Below are positions 1 to 5,446 of a stretch of 7,127 bases of DNA, piece by piece. This DNA comes from Verrucomicrobiales bacterium (GTDB lineage: Bacteria; Verrucomicrobiota; Verrucomicrobiia; Verrucomicrobiales; DEV007), in the NCBI GenBank assembly GCA_003232855.1, contig QIKC01000337.1, forward strand, positions 1-7,127, in the 5' to 3' direction. Position 1 is the stretch's first letter. Every line of letters begins with the position of its first letter. The notes under the pieces are model-generated. The model searched no databases. It was not told the origin of the DNA and worked only from the letters and a program-made list of their open reading frames with translations. The position numbers were made by a program, and so were the translations under genes.

Positions 1-756
1 GTGTTGATCAGTGGGCGTCTCGGTGGGCGAAAGGTGTTCTTTCTGCCGCGTCATGGACGAGGGCACACCATTTTGCCGCATGAGCTCAATCATCGAGCGA
101 ATATCTGGGCGCTGAAATCGTTGGGGGTGCGCTGGACGATCGCGGTGACGGCGGTGGGTAGCTTGCAGGAGGCGTACGCGCCGCGCGACATCGTTTTGCC
201 CGACCAGTTTTTCGATCGCACCAGTCGCCGTGTCGAACACACGTTTTTTGGCGAGGGAATCTGCGCGCACGTGGCCTTTGGCGATCCGTTGAGCGATGGG
301 CTGCGCGCGATTTTGCGCGAGGTGGCGGCGGATGTTCATGGTGGCAAAGTCCACGATGGCGGCACTTATGTGAACATGGACGGGCCGGCGTTTTCGACAC
401 GCGCTGAATCGCTCAGCAACCAGCGGCAAGGTTTTGATGTGATCGGCATGACCAATCTGGCGGAGGCCAAGCTGGCGCGCGAGGCGGAGATGTCGATGGC
501 GACTCTGGCGATGGTGACCGATTACGATTGCTGGAAGACCGAGGAGGAGCCGGTGACTGCCGAGGCGGTGATCGGCCATTTGGGCGCCAATGCCGAAGCG
601 GCGAAGGGTATCGTCGCGGCGGCGATCGGCAAGATCCCCGCAGCGCCGGACTGGGCCGAGCACCGGGCTTTGGACGGGGCGTTGATCACTGATCGCTCGC
701 TGTGGCCGGAGAAGACCAAGCTCAAGCTCGGGCCGATTATTGGCCGTTTCCTGTAG
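1..756 (+). CDS. mtnP: S-methyl-5'-thioadenosine phosphorylase (5'-truncated by window edge)
   Basis: The protein matches the MTAP branch of the purine nucleoside phosphorylase family, which splits methylthioadenosine with phosphate into adenine and 5-methylthioribose-1-phosphate in methionine salvage (cytosolic, usually trimeric). Visible in the 251 residues: phosphate-binding LPRHGRGH (15-22), NHRANIWALKSLGV (30-43), TAVGSL (50-55), the methylthioribose/base pocket region around NMDGPAFSTRAES (125-137, where MEGPxFSTRAES is usual), VIGMTNLAEAKLAREAE (147-163) and the base-recognition TDYDCW (173-178). Compared with human MTAP about 40 N-terminal residues, including the GGSGLY phosphate loop, are missing. 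The GTG at base 1 is therefore almost certainly internal and the gene begins upstream of the window. The C-terminus is intact and ends in TAG. It converges on avtA. Family assignment is firm; a broader purine nucleoside phosphorylase activity cannot be excluded. Confidence 0.93.
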   Translation: MLISGRLGGRKVFFLPRHGRGHTILPHELNHRANIWALKSLGVRWTIAVTAVGSLQEAYAPRDIVLPDQFFDRTSRRVEHTFFGEGICAHVAFGDPLSDGLRAILREVAADVHGGKVHDGGTYVNMDGPAFSTRAESLSNQRQGFDVIGMTNLAEAKLAREAEMSMATLAMVTDYDCWKTEEEPVTAEAVIGHLGANAEAAKGIVAAAIGKIPAAPDWAEHRALDGALITDRSLWPEKTKLKLGPIIGRFL

Positions 757-775
757 CCGGCCGCGGTGAGGCCGG
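757..775. terminator. GC-rich hairpin between convergent genes, possible terminator
   Basis: A perfect 6-bp stem, ccggcc (757-762) with ggccgg (770-775), encloses a 7-base loop and starts directly after the mtnP stop codon. A run of G follows instead of a T tract, so it is not a textbook intrinsic terminator for the plus strand. It may act with Rho or serve the end of either convergent gene (mtnP, avtA). The rest of the 91-base gap to the avtA stop shows nothing recognisable. Confidence 0.35.
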
Positions 776-847
776 GGGGGCGGTGTTGTTGCTGAAACTG
801 CGTGGGAACTGCGACGATACCGCACTCGCCGGGGTCAGCGCCCCCAG

Positions 848-2110
848 CTACATTGCGTAGCAGCGGCGCACTTCGTCTGCGATGATTTCTAAGCCCTCGC
901 GCACCACTGGCTCCGGTTGTGAGAAGGTGACGCGGATGCATTCTTCGCTGTGTTTCCATTGATTTTCTAAGCCGTAGAAAAAATACTCGCCGGGGACGAC
1001 CAGCACGTCGCGCGCCTTGAGGCGGCGGTAGAGTTCGCGGGTGGTGATGGGTAGGCCTTCGAACCAGAACCAGAGGAAGAAGGCGCCCTCGCCGACGTGG
1101 ATTCGGTAGGGGGTGGAATCGCCGAACGCCTCGGCGGCGATGCGCCGCGCGCGCTCTGAGCGCTCGCGGTAGTAGGGGCGGACGACGTCGCGGCTGAGGG
1201 CGATCAGCTCGCCGCTCTCCAGCATCGGCGCGGTGATGGCTTGGCCGATATTGTTGTTGGCCAGACCGATGACGGCGGTGGCGGCGCAGATCGCTTCGAT
1301 GACTTTTTCGTTGGCGACGACGATGCCGGTGCGGGTGCCCGGCAGGCCGAGTTTTGACAGGCTGAGGGTGAGGATGATGTGCTCGTCCCAGAGCGGCGAG
1401 GCCTCGGTGAAGATGGCGCCGGGGAAGGGATTGCCGTAGGCGTTGTCGATGATCAGCGGGATGTCGTGCGCCTTGGCCAATTCGGAGAGGCGGCCGAGTT
1501 CGGCGTCGGTGAGCACGTTGCCACTGGGGTTGGTGGGGCGCGAGACGCAGATCGCGGCGATGTCGTCGCCGATTTGCAGGTTGTCGAAATCGACGTGATA
1601 TTTGAACTCGTGCGGCCCGGTTTCCTCGATGAGTGCCGGTTGGGCGATGAACAAATCGGTGCCGATCCCCTGATTGGCGTAGCCGATGTATTCGGGGGCG
1701 AGCGGCAGCAGGATTTTTTTGTGCGAGCCGTCGGCGAACTCACCGGCCAGCAGGTTGAAGAGGAAGAAGAACGCCGTCTGGCCGCCGCTGGTGACGGCGA
1801 TGTTCTGCTGGCGCAACGCGGCACCGGTTTCGCGACTGAGGCATTCGGCGACGGCGGAGAGAAAGCGCGGGTTACCGGCCGGGCCGTCGTAGTTGACTAA
1901 CATTTTGTCAAACGCCTGAGTGTCTTGCGACATCTCGTCAAAGCGCCGACGGAAGACTTCCTGCATGGCGGGGATGGCGGCGGGATTGCCGCCGCCTAAC
2001 ATGCGCATGTCCGGGTGGGTGGACATCGCTTTGCCGAGATCGTCCATCAGCTCGACGATGCCATCGCGCTGGTTGAGCTTTTGACCAAATTTGGAAAAAT
2101 TGAAGTTCAT
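848..2110 (-). CDS. avtA: Valine-pyruvate aminotransferase
   Basis: A 420-residue fold-type I PLP aminotransferase that aligns along its whole length with E. coli AvtA, which interconverts valine plus pyruvate and 2-ketoisovalerate plus alanine. Shared landmarks are LGGGNPAxIPxMQ (38-50), VNYDGPAG (72-79), TSGGQTAFFFLFNL (107-120), PLAPEYIGYA (136-145), SRPTNPSGNV (190-199), DNAYGNPFPG (222-231), the PLP-binding lysine K253 in SLSKLGLPGTR, the phosphate-contacting R260, and R393 in CIRVTFSQPEP as the likely substrate carboxylate arginine. Start and length match the family (E. coli MTFSLFGDKF, here MNFNFSKFGQK). No strong Shine-Dalgarno is seen, only a purine-rich GAGAGAAAA about 12 bases upstream. 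It lies 82 bases downstream of the small membrane protein gene on the same strand, so the two may be co-transcribed. Substrate choice among neutral amino acids is inferred from similarity. Confidence 0.93.
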   Translation of the reverse strand: MNFNFSKFGQKLNQRDGIVELMDDLGKAMSTHPDMRMLGGGNPAAIPAMQEVFRRRFDEMSQDTQAFDKMLVNYDGPAGNPRFLSAVAECLSRETGAALRQQNIAVTSGGQTAFFFLFNLLAGEFADGSHKKILLPLAPEYIGYANQGIGTDLFIAQPALIEETGPHEFKYHVDFDNLQIGDDIAAICVSRPTNPSGNVLTDAELGRLSELAKAHDIPLIIDNAYGNPFPGAIFTEASPLWDEHIILTLSLSKLGLPGTRTGIVVANEKVIEAICAATAVIGLANNNIGQAITAPMLESGELIALSRDVVRPYYRERSERARRIAAEAFGDSTPYRIHVGEGAFFLWFWFEGLPITTRELYRRLKARDVLVVPGEYFFYGLENQWKHSEECIRVTFSQPEPVVREGLEIIADEVRRCYAM

Positions 2111-2192
2111 CGTCGTGTTGTTTTCTCTCGCAATTTCGATGGCGGGTAAACCGAGGAAATAGTGACTGAGGATCGGCGCAGATTCATGCGGA

Positions 2193-2582
2193 TTATTTTT
2201 TACCGCCGCGGGCGATGATGCGTCGCGCCAGGGAGCCGAACACTGGCATCTCCCACTCGCGCCCGCTCAGCGCCGCGATCAGCTGCACCAGCCAGAGCAA
2301 AAGCCAGACGGTTACGAACAGTGCGCTGGCGCTCAGGGTCAGCGGCACGCCGATTTCCGGGCGATCGCGCATCAGCATCGCGAAGCCCGCCAGCAGTGCG
2401 TAACCGGCCAGCACGGCGCATCCGAAAATCACGGATTGGGTGGCGTGGAAGCGCACCAATGGGCGCCCCGGATCGAATTTGAGCACCAGCAAACTGCTGA
2501 ACGGCGGCAGCAGCGCGGCAAAAAAAGCCGTTAGGTGGGGTGCGGGTAGCGGGCGGTGGCGACTGGGTTCGGGCATATCCAT
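2193..2582 (-). CDS. Small membrane protein, DUF4870/Tic20-like
   Basis: A 129-residue hydrophobic protein with segments at about residues 16-35, 50-71 and 79-104. Between the first two lies RFHATQS (44-50), resembling the FHAxQS signature of DUF4870/Tic20-like proteins, and the C-terminus GREWEMPVFGSLARRI (107-122) resembles that family's cytoplasmic end. No signal peptide, enzyme motif or metal site is visible and the function of the bacterial family is not established. The start at 2582 gives MDMPEPS; an alternative ATG two codons later (2576) is equally possible and neither has a clear ribosome-binding site. An overlapping 142-codon frame on the same strand is less plausible, being rich in Arg/Pro/Ala with no hydrophobic pattern. 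avtA follows 82 bases downstream. Confidence 0.75.
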   Translation of the reverse strand: MDMPEPSRHRPLPAPHLTAFFAALLPPFSSLLVLKFDPGRPLVRFHATQSVIFGCAVLAGYALLAGFAMLMRDRPEIGVPLTLSASALFVTVWLLLWLVQLIAALSGREWEMPVFGSLARRIIARGGKK

Positions 2583-2687
2583 GGGGTTTGAGAGGTGGGA
2601 TGGTCACGAAAAAATGGGGTTTTGTCAAAGTTGTGCTAAGTTTTCTTGACTGTTCCCCCTTTGGGCGGCACCTGAGACACCACTTAT
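2583..2687. promoter_or_regulatory. Divergent intergenic region (membrane protein / infA)
   Basis: These 105 bases separate two divergent genes, so promoters for both must lie here or within the gene starts. For infA the best candidate is an extended -10-like TGCTAAGTT at 2635-2643; no good -35 sits 16-18 bases upstream of it (a TTGTCA at 2622-2627 is too close). A TTGACT at 2646-2651 has no matching -10 before the start codon. The divergent layout is certain; the promoter elements are tentative. Confidence 0.3.
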
Positions 2688-3002
2688 ATGGGTAACGAAA
2701 AAAGAACCAGAGCGCGTAAGGCGCGTGAACGCCGCGTCGACAAGAAAGGCATCGCTGCCAGCAGCCGTCGGCGCGATGAGCGTGGCGAAGACGGCAAGTC
2801 GCAAGAAATCGAGGGCACGATCAGCGCAGTTTTGGCGGGAACGATGTTTAAGGTCAAGGTGGCGAGCGGCCACGAAGTGCTCGCGCACATCTCTGGGAAG
2901 ATGCGCAAACGCTGGATCCGGCTGGTGGTCGGCGACCGCGTGAGGATGGAGATGTCGCCCTACGACATCGACAAGGCACGCATCACCTACCGGCTGGGCT
3001 AG
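2688..3002 (+). CDS. infA: Translation initiation factor IF-1 with basic N-terminal extension
   Basis: Residues 39-104 form the complete S1/OB-fold of IF-1, which binds the ribosomal A site of the 30S subunit during initiation: IEGTISAVLAGTMFKVKV, GHEVLAHISGKMRK (61-74), WIRLVVGDRVRMEMSPYD (76-93) and the terminal ARITYRL (97-103). Normal IF-1 is about 72 residues. Here about 37 extra residues precede the core, rich in Arg and Lys with scattered Asp/Glu and no predicted fold. There is no in-frame ATG or GTG between 2688 and the core, so the extended start is the natural reading; the first later ATG lies inside the OB fold (MFKV). No clear Shine-Dalgarno precedes it. The gene stands alone between a divergent gene and parB, not in a ribosomal protein operon as in many bacteria. 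Confidence 0.93.
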   Translation: MGNEKRTRARKARERRVDKKGIAASSRRRDERGEDGKSQEIEGTISAVLAGTMFKVKVASGHEVLAHISGKMRKRWIRLVVGDRVRMEMSPYDIDKARITYRLG

Positions 3003-3021
3003 AGACAATGGGCAAGGCTCA

Positions 3022-3079
3022 ATTATCAATGAACAATTTTGCATCAGCCGTTGTTAATTGATCATTGTTCACTGATAAT
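3022..3079. repeat. AT-rich inverted repeat ahead of parB
   Basis: The arms attatcaatgaacaat (3022-3037) and attgttcactgataat (3064-3079) are complementary at 15 of 16 positions around a 26-base loop. The right arm ends five bases before the parB ATG and contains the in-frame TAA (3076-3078) that rules out an earlier parB start. The loop has a further partial copy of the motif (gttaattgatcattg). It lacks a T tract, so it does not look like an intrinsic terminator for infA. It may be a dispersed intergenic repeat or an mRNA hairpin affecting parB translation. Confidence 0.6.
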
Positions 3080-3084
3080 CGGAG

Positions 3085-3993
3085 ATGGCCAAGCGGGGAC
3101 TAGGAAAAGGATTGGGCGCGCTGATCGGCAGCGTCGATAAGGGCGATCGCTCTGCGGAGCCCGCTGTTCCGGCATCGGCGGCTCCGGCTCCGGGTGACCA
3201 CGTGGTGGCGGCGCGGCTCATCGATATCGTCCCCAGCCCGCTGCAGCCGCGCAAGCAGTTCACCGAGGGCGCGCTCGACGAACTGGTCGATTCAATCCGC
3301 GAACACGGCGTCATTCAGCCGCTCATCGTGCGCAGGGTAGCCGGCAAACTGGAGCTGATCGCTGGCGAGCGGCGTTGGCGCGCCTGCCAGCAGCTCGGCG
3401 TCGATACCGTGCCGGTCATCGCTCGCGAAGCCAGCGACCGCGACGTGCTGGAGATGGCGCTGATCGAGAATTTACAACGCGAGGATCTCAACCCGGTGGA
3501 AGAGGCCGAGGCCTACGTGCGGCTGGCCAAAGAGTTCGACACCACTCAGGGGGAGATCGCCCGCAGGGTTGGCAAAAGCCGCGCCACCGTGGCCAACGCC
3601 ATGCGCCTGCTCGATCTCTGTAGCGAGGCCAAGGAGCATTTGATAGCCGGTCGTCTCAGCATTGGACATGCCAAAGTGTTGTTAGGCGTGAAGGCGGAAG
3701 CCGAGCAATTGCTGTTGGCCGAGCAGGTGGTGAAGCGCGGGCTCACCGTGCGCGCGACGGAAAAACTGGTGAGCGCGCATCTCAACCCCTCCGCCGCCAC
3801 TTCCGCCAGCACCAAGAGCGGCAGCGGCGCGGGTCAGGTGTCGGCAGCGGTTGCCGAAGTGCAGGAGCGCCTGCGCGCGCGGTTGGCCACCCAGGTGCAG
3901 ATTCGCCACGGCGACAAAAAGGGCAAGATCGAGATCGAGTACTACGGCAACGAAGATCTCGACCGCCTGCTGGAGCTGATGGGAGTCGGCTAA
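3085..3993 (+). CDS. parB: Chromosome-partitioning protein ParB
   Basis: A 302-residue ParB/Spo0J-family protein, the CTP-dependent clamp that loads at parS and works with ParA in origin segregation. In order: the N-terminal ParA-contact motif RGLGKGLGALI (4-14), an Ala/Pro linker (20-38), the ParB/sulfiredoxin-like CTP-binding domain with PSPLQPRKQF (50-59), GERRWRA (94-100) and ENLQREDLNPVEEAEAY (128-144), a helix-turn-helix around 154-176 (TQGEIARRVGKSRATVANAM), a low-complexity Ser/Ala/Gly linker (236-250) and a C-terminal dimerisation domain (255-302). Length is typical. The start is fixed by an in-frame TAA three codons upstream. GGAG at 3081-3084 touches the ATG with no spacing, so it cannot work as a normal Shine-Dalgarno. 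The usual parA partner is not upstream; infA is. The stop codon overlaps the next ATG by one base (taATG). Confidence 0.95.
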   Translation: MAKRGLGKGLGALIGSVDKGDRSAEPAVPASAAPAPGDHVVAARLIDIVPSPLQPRKQFTEGALDELVDSIREHGVIQPLIVRRVAGKLELIAGERRWRACQQLGVDTVPVIAREASDRDVLEMALIENLQREDLNPVEEAEAYVRLAKEFDTTQGEIARRVGKSRATVANAMRLLDLCSEAKEHLIAGRLSIGHAKVLLGVKAEAEQLLLAEQVVKRGLTVRATEKLVSAHLNPSAATSASTKSGSGAGQVSAAVAEVQERLRARLATQVQIRHGDKKGKIEIEYYGNEDLDRLLELMGVG

Positions 3994-4926
3994 TGATCGC
4001 CCGAGCTTCGATTTTGCCATTGGTCGTGGTGGCCGCAGTCGGCGCGGCGGCGGTAGCCTTCGTGGTCTCGTCAAAACGTGACAACAGCGGCGGCGGCAGT
4101 GTCGAAGAATTTTCGGGGTCGCGGGCGTTCGCCCACGTCGAACAGCTGGTAGCGCTGGGTCCCCGTCACCCCGGCACCCCGGCCGCAGAGGCGGCGCGGC
4201 GTTATATCGAGGCGCAGTTGGCGGCCTCCGGCTGGGAGTTGAGCCGCCAGACCTTCACCGACATGACCCCGCGCGGCGAAGTCGTTTTCGTCAACCTGCG
4301 CGCCCGCCGCTCGGCGGATGGCACCCCCATCGACTGGGACGATGGCGCTGGGATGGTGCTGCTTTGCTCGCACTACGACACCAAGATTTTTGACGACATC
4401 GATTTCGACGGCGCCAATGACGGTGGCTCCAGCACCGGCGTTCTGCTAGAGATGGGTCGCTGCCTAGCTGCCGACCCAAAGTTCGCCGCCGGCGTGGAAC
4501 TGGTGTTCTTCGACGGCGAGGAAGCGGTCGTGGAGTTCACCCCAGTCGATGGGCTTTACGGCAGTCGCCACTTCGCCAAGGGCTGGCGCTCGGCGCCGCC
4601 CGAGAGCAAGCCGCGCGCCGCCTTCGTGCTCGACCTCGTCGGCGACCGACCCGCCCAACGACTCGCCACGCCACCTGCTAGCCGCCCTCTACCGCGCCGC
4701 CGAGGCGGTCGGCGTGCGCCAACGCTTCGGCATGTATGGCGCACAGATCACCGACGACCACGTGCCGCTCAACGCCGCCGGTATCCCGGCGCTGAACGTC
4801 ATCGACTCCGGCTACATCAGCCGCGGCCGTTGGCATACTGCGGCCGACGGCCTTGAAAACGTGTCGGAGGATAGTCTGGAGATGATCGGGCGAGTCATGT
4901 TGGGGGTTTTGAGTTTCAAGTTTTAA
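3993..4926 (+). pseudogene. Glutaminyl-cyclase-like M28 family enzyme, frameshifted
   Basis: The first frame gives a membrane anchor (about residues 5-27, ILPLVVVAAVGAAAVAFVV) followed by an M28/glutaminyl-peptide cyclotransferase-like fold: GPRHPGTPAAEAARRYI (56-72), CSHYDTK (125-131), the zinc-ligand Asp143 in GANDGGSSTGVLLEM, catalytic/zinc Glu176-Glu177 in FFDGEE, then GLYGSRHFA (187-195) and VLDLVGD (212-218). After D218 (base 4646) the frame becomes nonsense, while the +1 frame resumes the family at about 4648 with NDSPRHLLAALYRAAEAVG, ITDDHVPL, AGIPALNVIDSGY and the last zinc ligand in RWHTAAD, ending at TAA 4924-4926. A direct splice is about six residues shorter than relatives, so a small deletion of 3n+2 bases between the short gac repeats at 4644-4650 is likely. 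All metal and catalytic residues survive, so the lesion is recent or is a sequence error. It is translationally coupled to parB by a 1-base overlap. An extracytoplasmic aminopeptidase is the alternative function. Confidence 0.85.
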
Positions 4927-4935
4927 GTTTCAAGT
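4912..4935. repeat. Short direct repeat at the end of the M28 gene
   Basis: The decamer agtttcaagt occurs at 4912-4921 and 4926-4935, with the related ttttaagt between, giving a roughly 7-base periodicity. The M28 stop codon lies inside it, so the last residues (SFKF) are repeat-encoded. It resembles the short AT-rich tandem repeats found at gene ends in many bacterial genomes. Confidence 0.6.
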
Positions 4936-4992
4936 GTTCAGGTCTGATCTGTTTGGGTGCATATTCCTGTTAGGGGAAGCGGCATCGCCCTC

Positions 4993-5013
4993 GGACGGAT
5001 AGACAATCCGTCC
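4993..5013. repeat. Perfect 8-bp hairpin in the M28-tRNA gap
   Basis: ggacggat (4993-5000) pairs perfectly with atccgtcc (5006-5013) around the 5-base loop agaca. No T tract follows. Position downstream of the M28 gene allows a role in mRNA 3'-end formation or stability; a dispersed palindromic repeat is equally possible, particularly as a second hairpin follows 13 bases later. Confidence 0.5.
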
Positions 5014-5026
5014 CACGGTTCCGGAA

Positions 5027-5041
5027 GGGAGCGAAGCTCCC
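5027..5041. terminator. Hairpin with GAA triloop, possible terminator or repeat
   Basis: gggagc (5027-5032) pairs with gctccc (5036-5041) around gaa. On the plus strand it is followed by A-rich sequence (aaagaaaaattctg) rather than T, so it is a poor intrinsic terminator in that direction. Together with the hairpin at 4993-5013 it may form a palindromic intergenic unit closing the infA-parB-M28 transcript. Confidence 0.35.
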
Positions 5042-5049
5042 AAAGAAAA

Positions 5050-5076
5050 ATTCTGTAAATTCTGTTAATTCCGTCA
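5050..5076. repeat. Three tandem 9-base repeats
   Basis: attctgtaa, attctgtta and attccgtca follow one another directly, differing at one to three positions. This is a small degenerate tandem repeat in otherwise unremarkable intergenic DNA. No gene or binding site is recognised in it. Confidence 0.6.
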
Positions 5077-5120
5077 AAATCCCCGTCATCAGGACGCAAA
5101 GAAAGCGATCAAATTTTCCC

Positions 5121-5148
5121 TTGCGGATCGCCCCGCATCTGATTTAAT
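5121..5148 (+). promoter_or_regulatory. Candidate promoter of tRNA-Arg
   Basis: TTGCGG (5121-5126) and TTTAAT (5143-5148) are separated by 16 bases and would start transcription near 5155, about 38 bases ahead of the tRNA. The following C-rich stretch (cgccccc) resembles the GC-rich discriminator of stringently controlled stable-RNA promoters. A 7-bp hairpin (ccgcaca 5156-5162 with tgtgcgg 5178-5184) in the leader may help present the precursor for 5' processing. Based on consensus reading only. Confidence 0.45.
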
Positions 5149-5192
5149 TCCGCCCCCGCACATCTGGAGATTTTCCGTGTGCGGCGATTAAA

Positions 5193-5266
5193 GCGCCTGT
5201 AGCTCAACTGGATAGAGCACCTGATTACGGATCAGGAGGTTTGGGGTTCGAATCCCTACAGGCGTA
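5193..5266 (+). tRNA. tRNA-Arg (anticodon ACG)
   Basis: A complete cloverleaf can be drawn. The acceptor gcgcctg (5193-5199) pairs with caggcgt (5259-5265), discriminator A at 5266; D stem gctc/gagc (5202-5205, 5215-5218); anticodon stem cctga/tcagg around loop TTACGGA (5225-5231) with anticodon ACG at 5227-5229; T arm tgggg-ttcgaat-cccta. ACG reads CGN arginine codons and the wobble A is normally deaminated to inosine by TadA. No 3' CCA is encoded (act follows), so CCA addition is needed. The first acceptor pair is G1-U72 rather than G-C. The 3' half is the attachment repeat shared with 5379-5397 and 6682-6726, so part of this tRNA has probably been supplied by an inserted element. Confidence 0.95.
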
Positions 5267-5269
5267 CTT
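5222..5269 (+). repeat. Attachment-site repeat, copy 1 (within tRNA-Arg)
   Basis: Bases 5222-5266, from the anticodon stem to the discriminator base, recur at 6682-6726 with one difference (g5245 versus a6705). Bases 5251-5269 recur exactly at 5379-5397. The crossover identity therefore covers the anticodon loop to the 3' end, the usual target of tyrosine-recombinase elements that use tRNA genes and restore them on insertion. Confidence 0.85.
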
Positions 5270-5343
5270 TTCTTAAAAGCACCGGTCCCTGTCGGGATGA
5301 GAACGCAGTTCGAGCGATTTACCGCGAAGTGGTTCACCATTCA

Positions 5344-5358
5344 GATCACGCAGTGATC
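5344..5358. repeat. Palindrome in the short unit beside tRNA-Arg
   Basis: gatcac (5344-5349) and gtgatc (5353-5358) form a perfect 6-bp stem with a 3-base loop, and outer gtggt (5329-5333) and accac (5362-5366) could extend it with unpaired bulges. It is the only structure seen in the 5270-5378 segment, which has no convincing gene: frames through it are short and unrecognised. Confidence 0.45.
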
Positions 5359-5378
5359 CATACCACGCAGCCGCAGGC

Positions 5379-5397
5379 AATCCCTACAGGCGTACTT
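5379..5397 (+). repeat. Attachment-site repeat, copy 2 (partial)
   Basis: aatccctacaggcgtactt is identical to 5251-5269, the T-arm/acceptor end of tRNA-Arg plus three bases beyond it, 128 bases downstream in the same orientation. Nothing upstream of the 19 bases resembles the rest of the tRNA, so it is a short scar and not a tRNA gene. It likely marks the junction between two inserted or deleted elements. Confidence 0.75.
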
Positions 5398-5446
5398 CCC
5401 CCTTTTAAATCAAGACTCAACTTATCCATAGTCGCTATTTTCGAGA

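Noticed and set aside
522..959. 145-codon minus-strand open frame over the mtnP/avtA junction
   Set aside because: It overlaps the 3' ends of two recognised genes, is Arg/Ala/Pro/Ser-rich and has no recognisable domain.
1379..1900. 173-codon plus-strand open frame opposite avtA
   Set aside because: It lies wholly antisense to the well-supported avtA gene, and its Gly/Val/Asp-rich composition with no motif is typical of a shadow frame in GC-rich DNA.
2200..2628. 142-codon minus-strand frame over the small membrane protein
   Set aside because: The alternative frame (2193-2582) has clear membrane segments and a DUF4870-like motif, whereas this one is Arg/Ala/Pro-rich without pattern.
3064..3079. 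parS site next to parB
   Set aside because: Apart from the tgttcac string it does not resemble the GTTTCACGTGAAAC-type palindrome; no parS-like 16-mer was noticed anywhere in the window.
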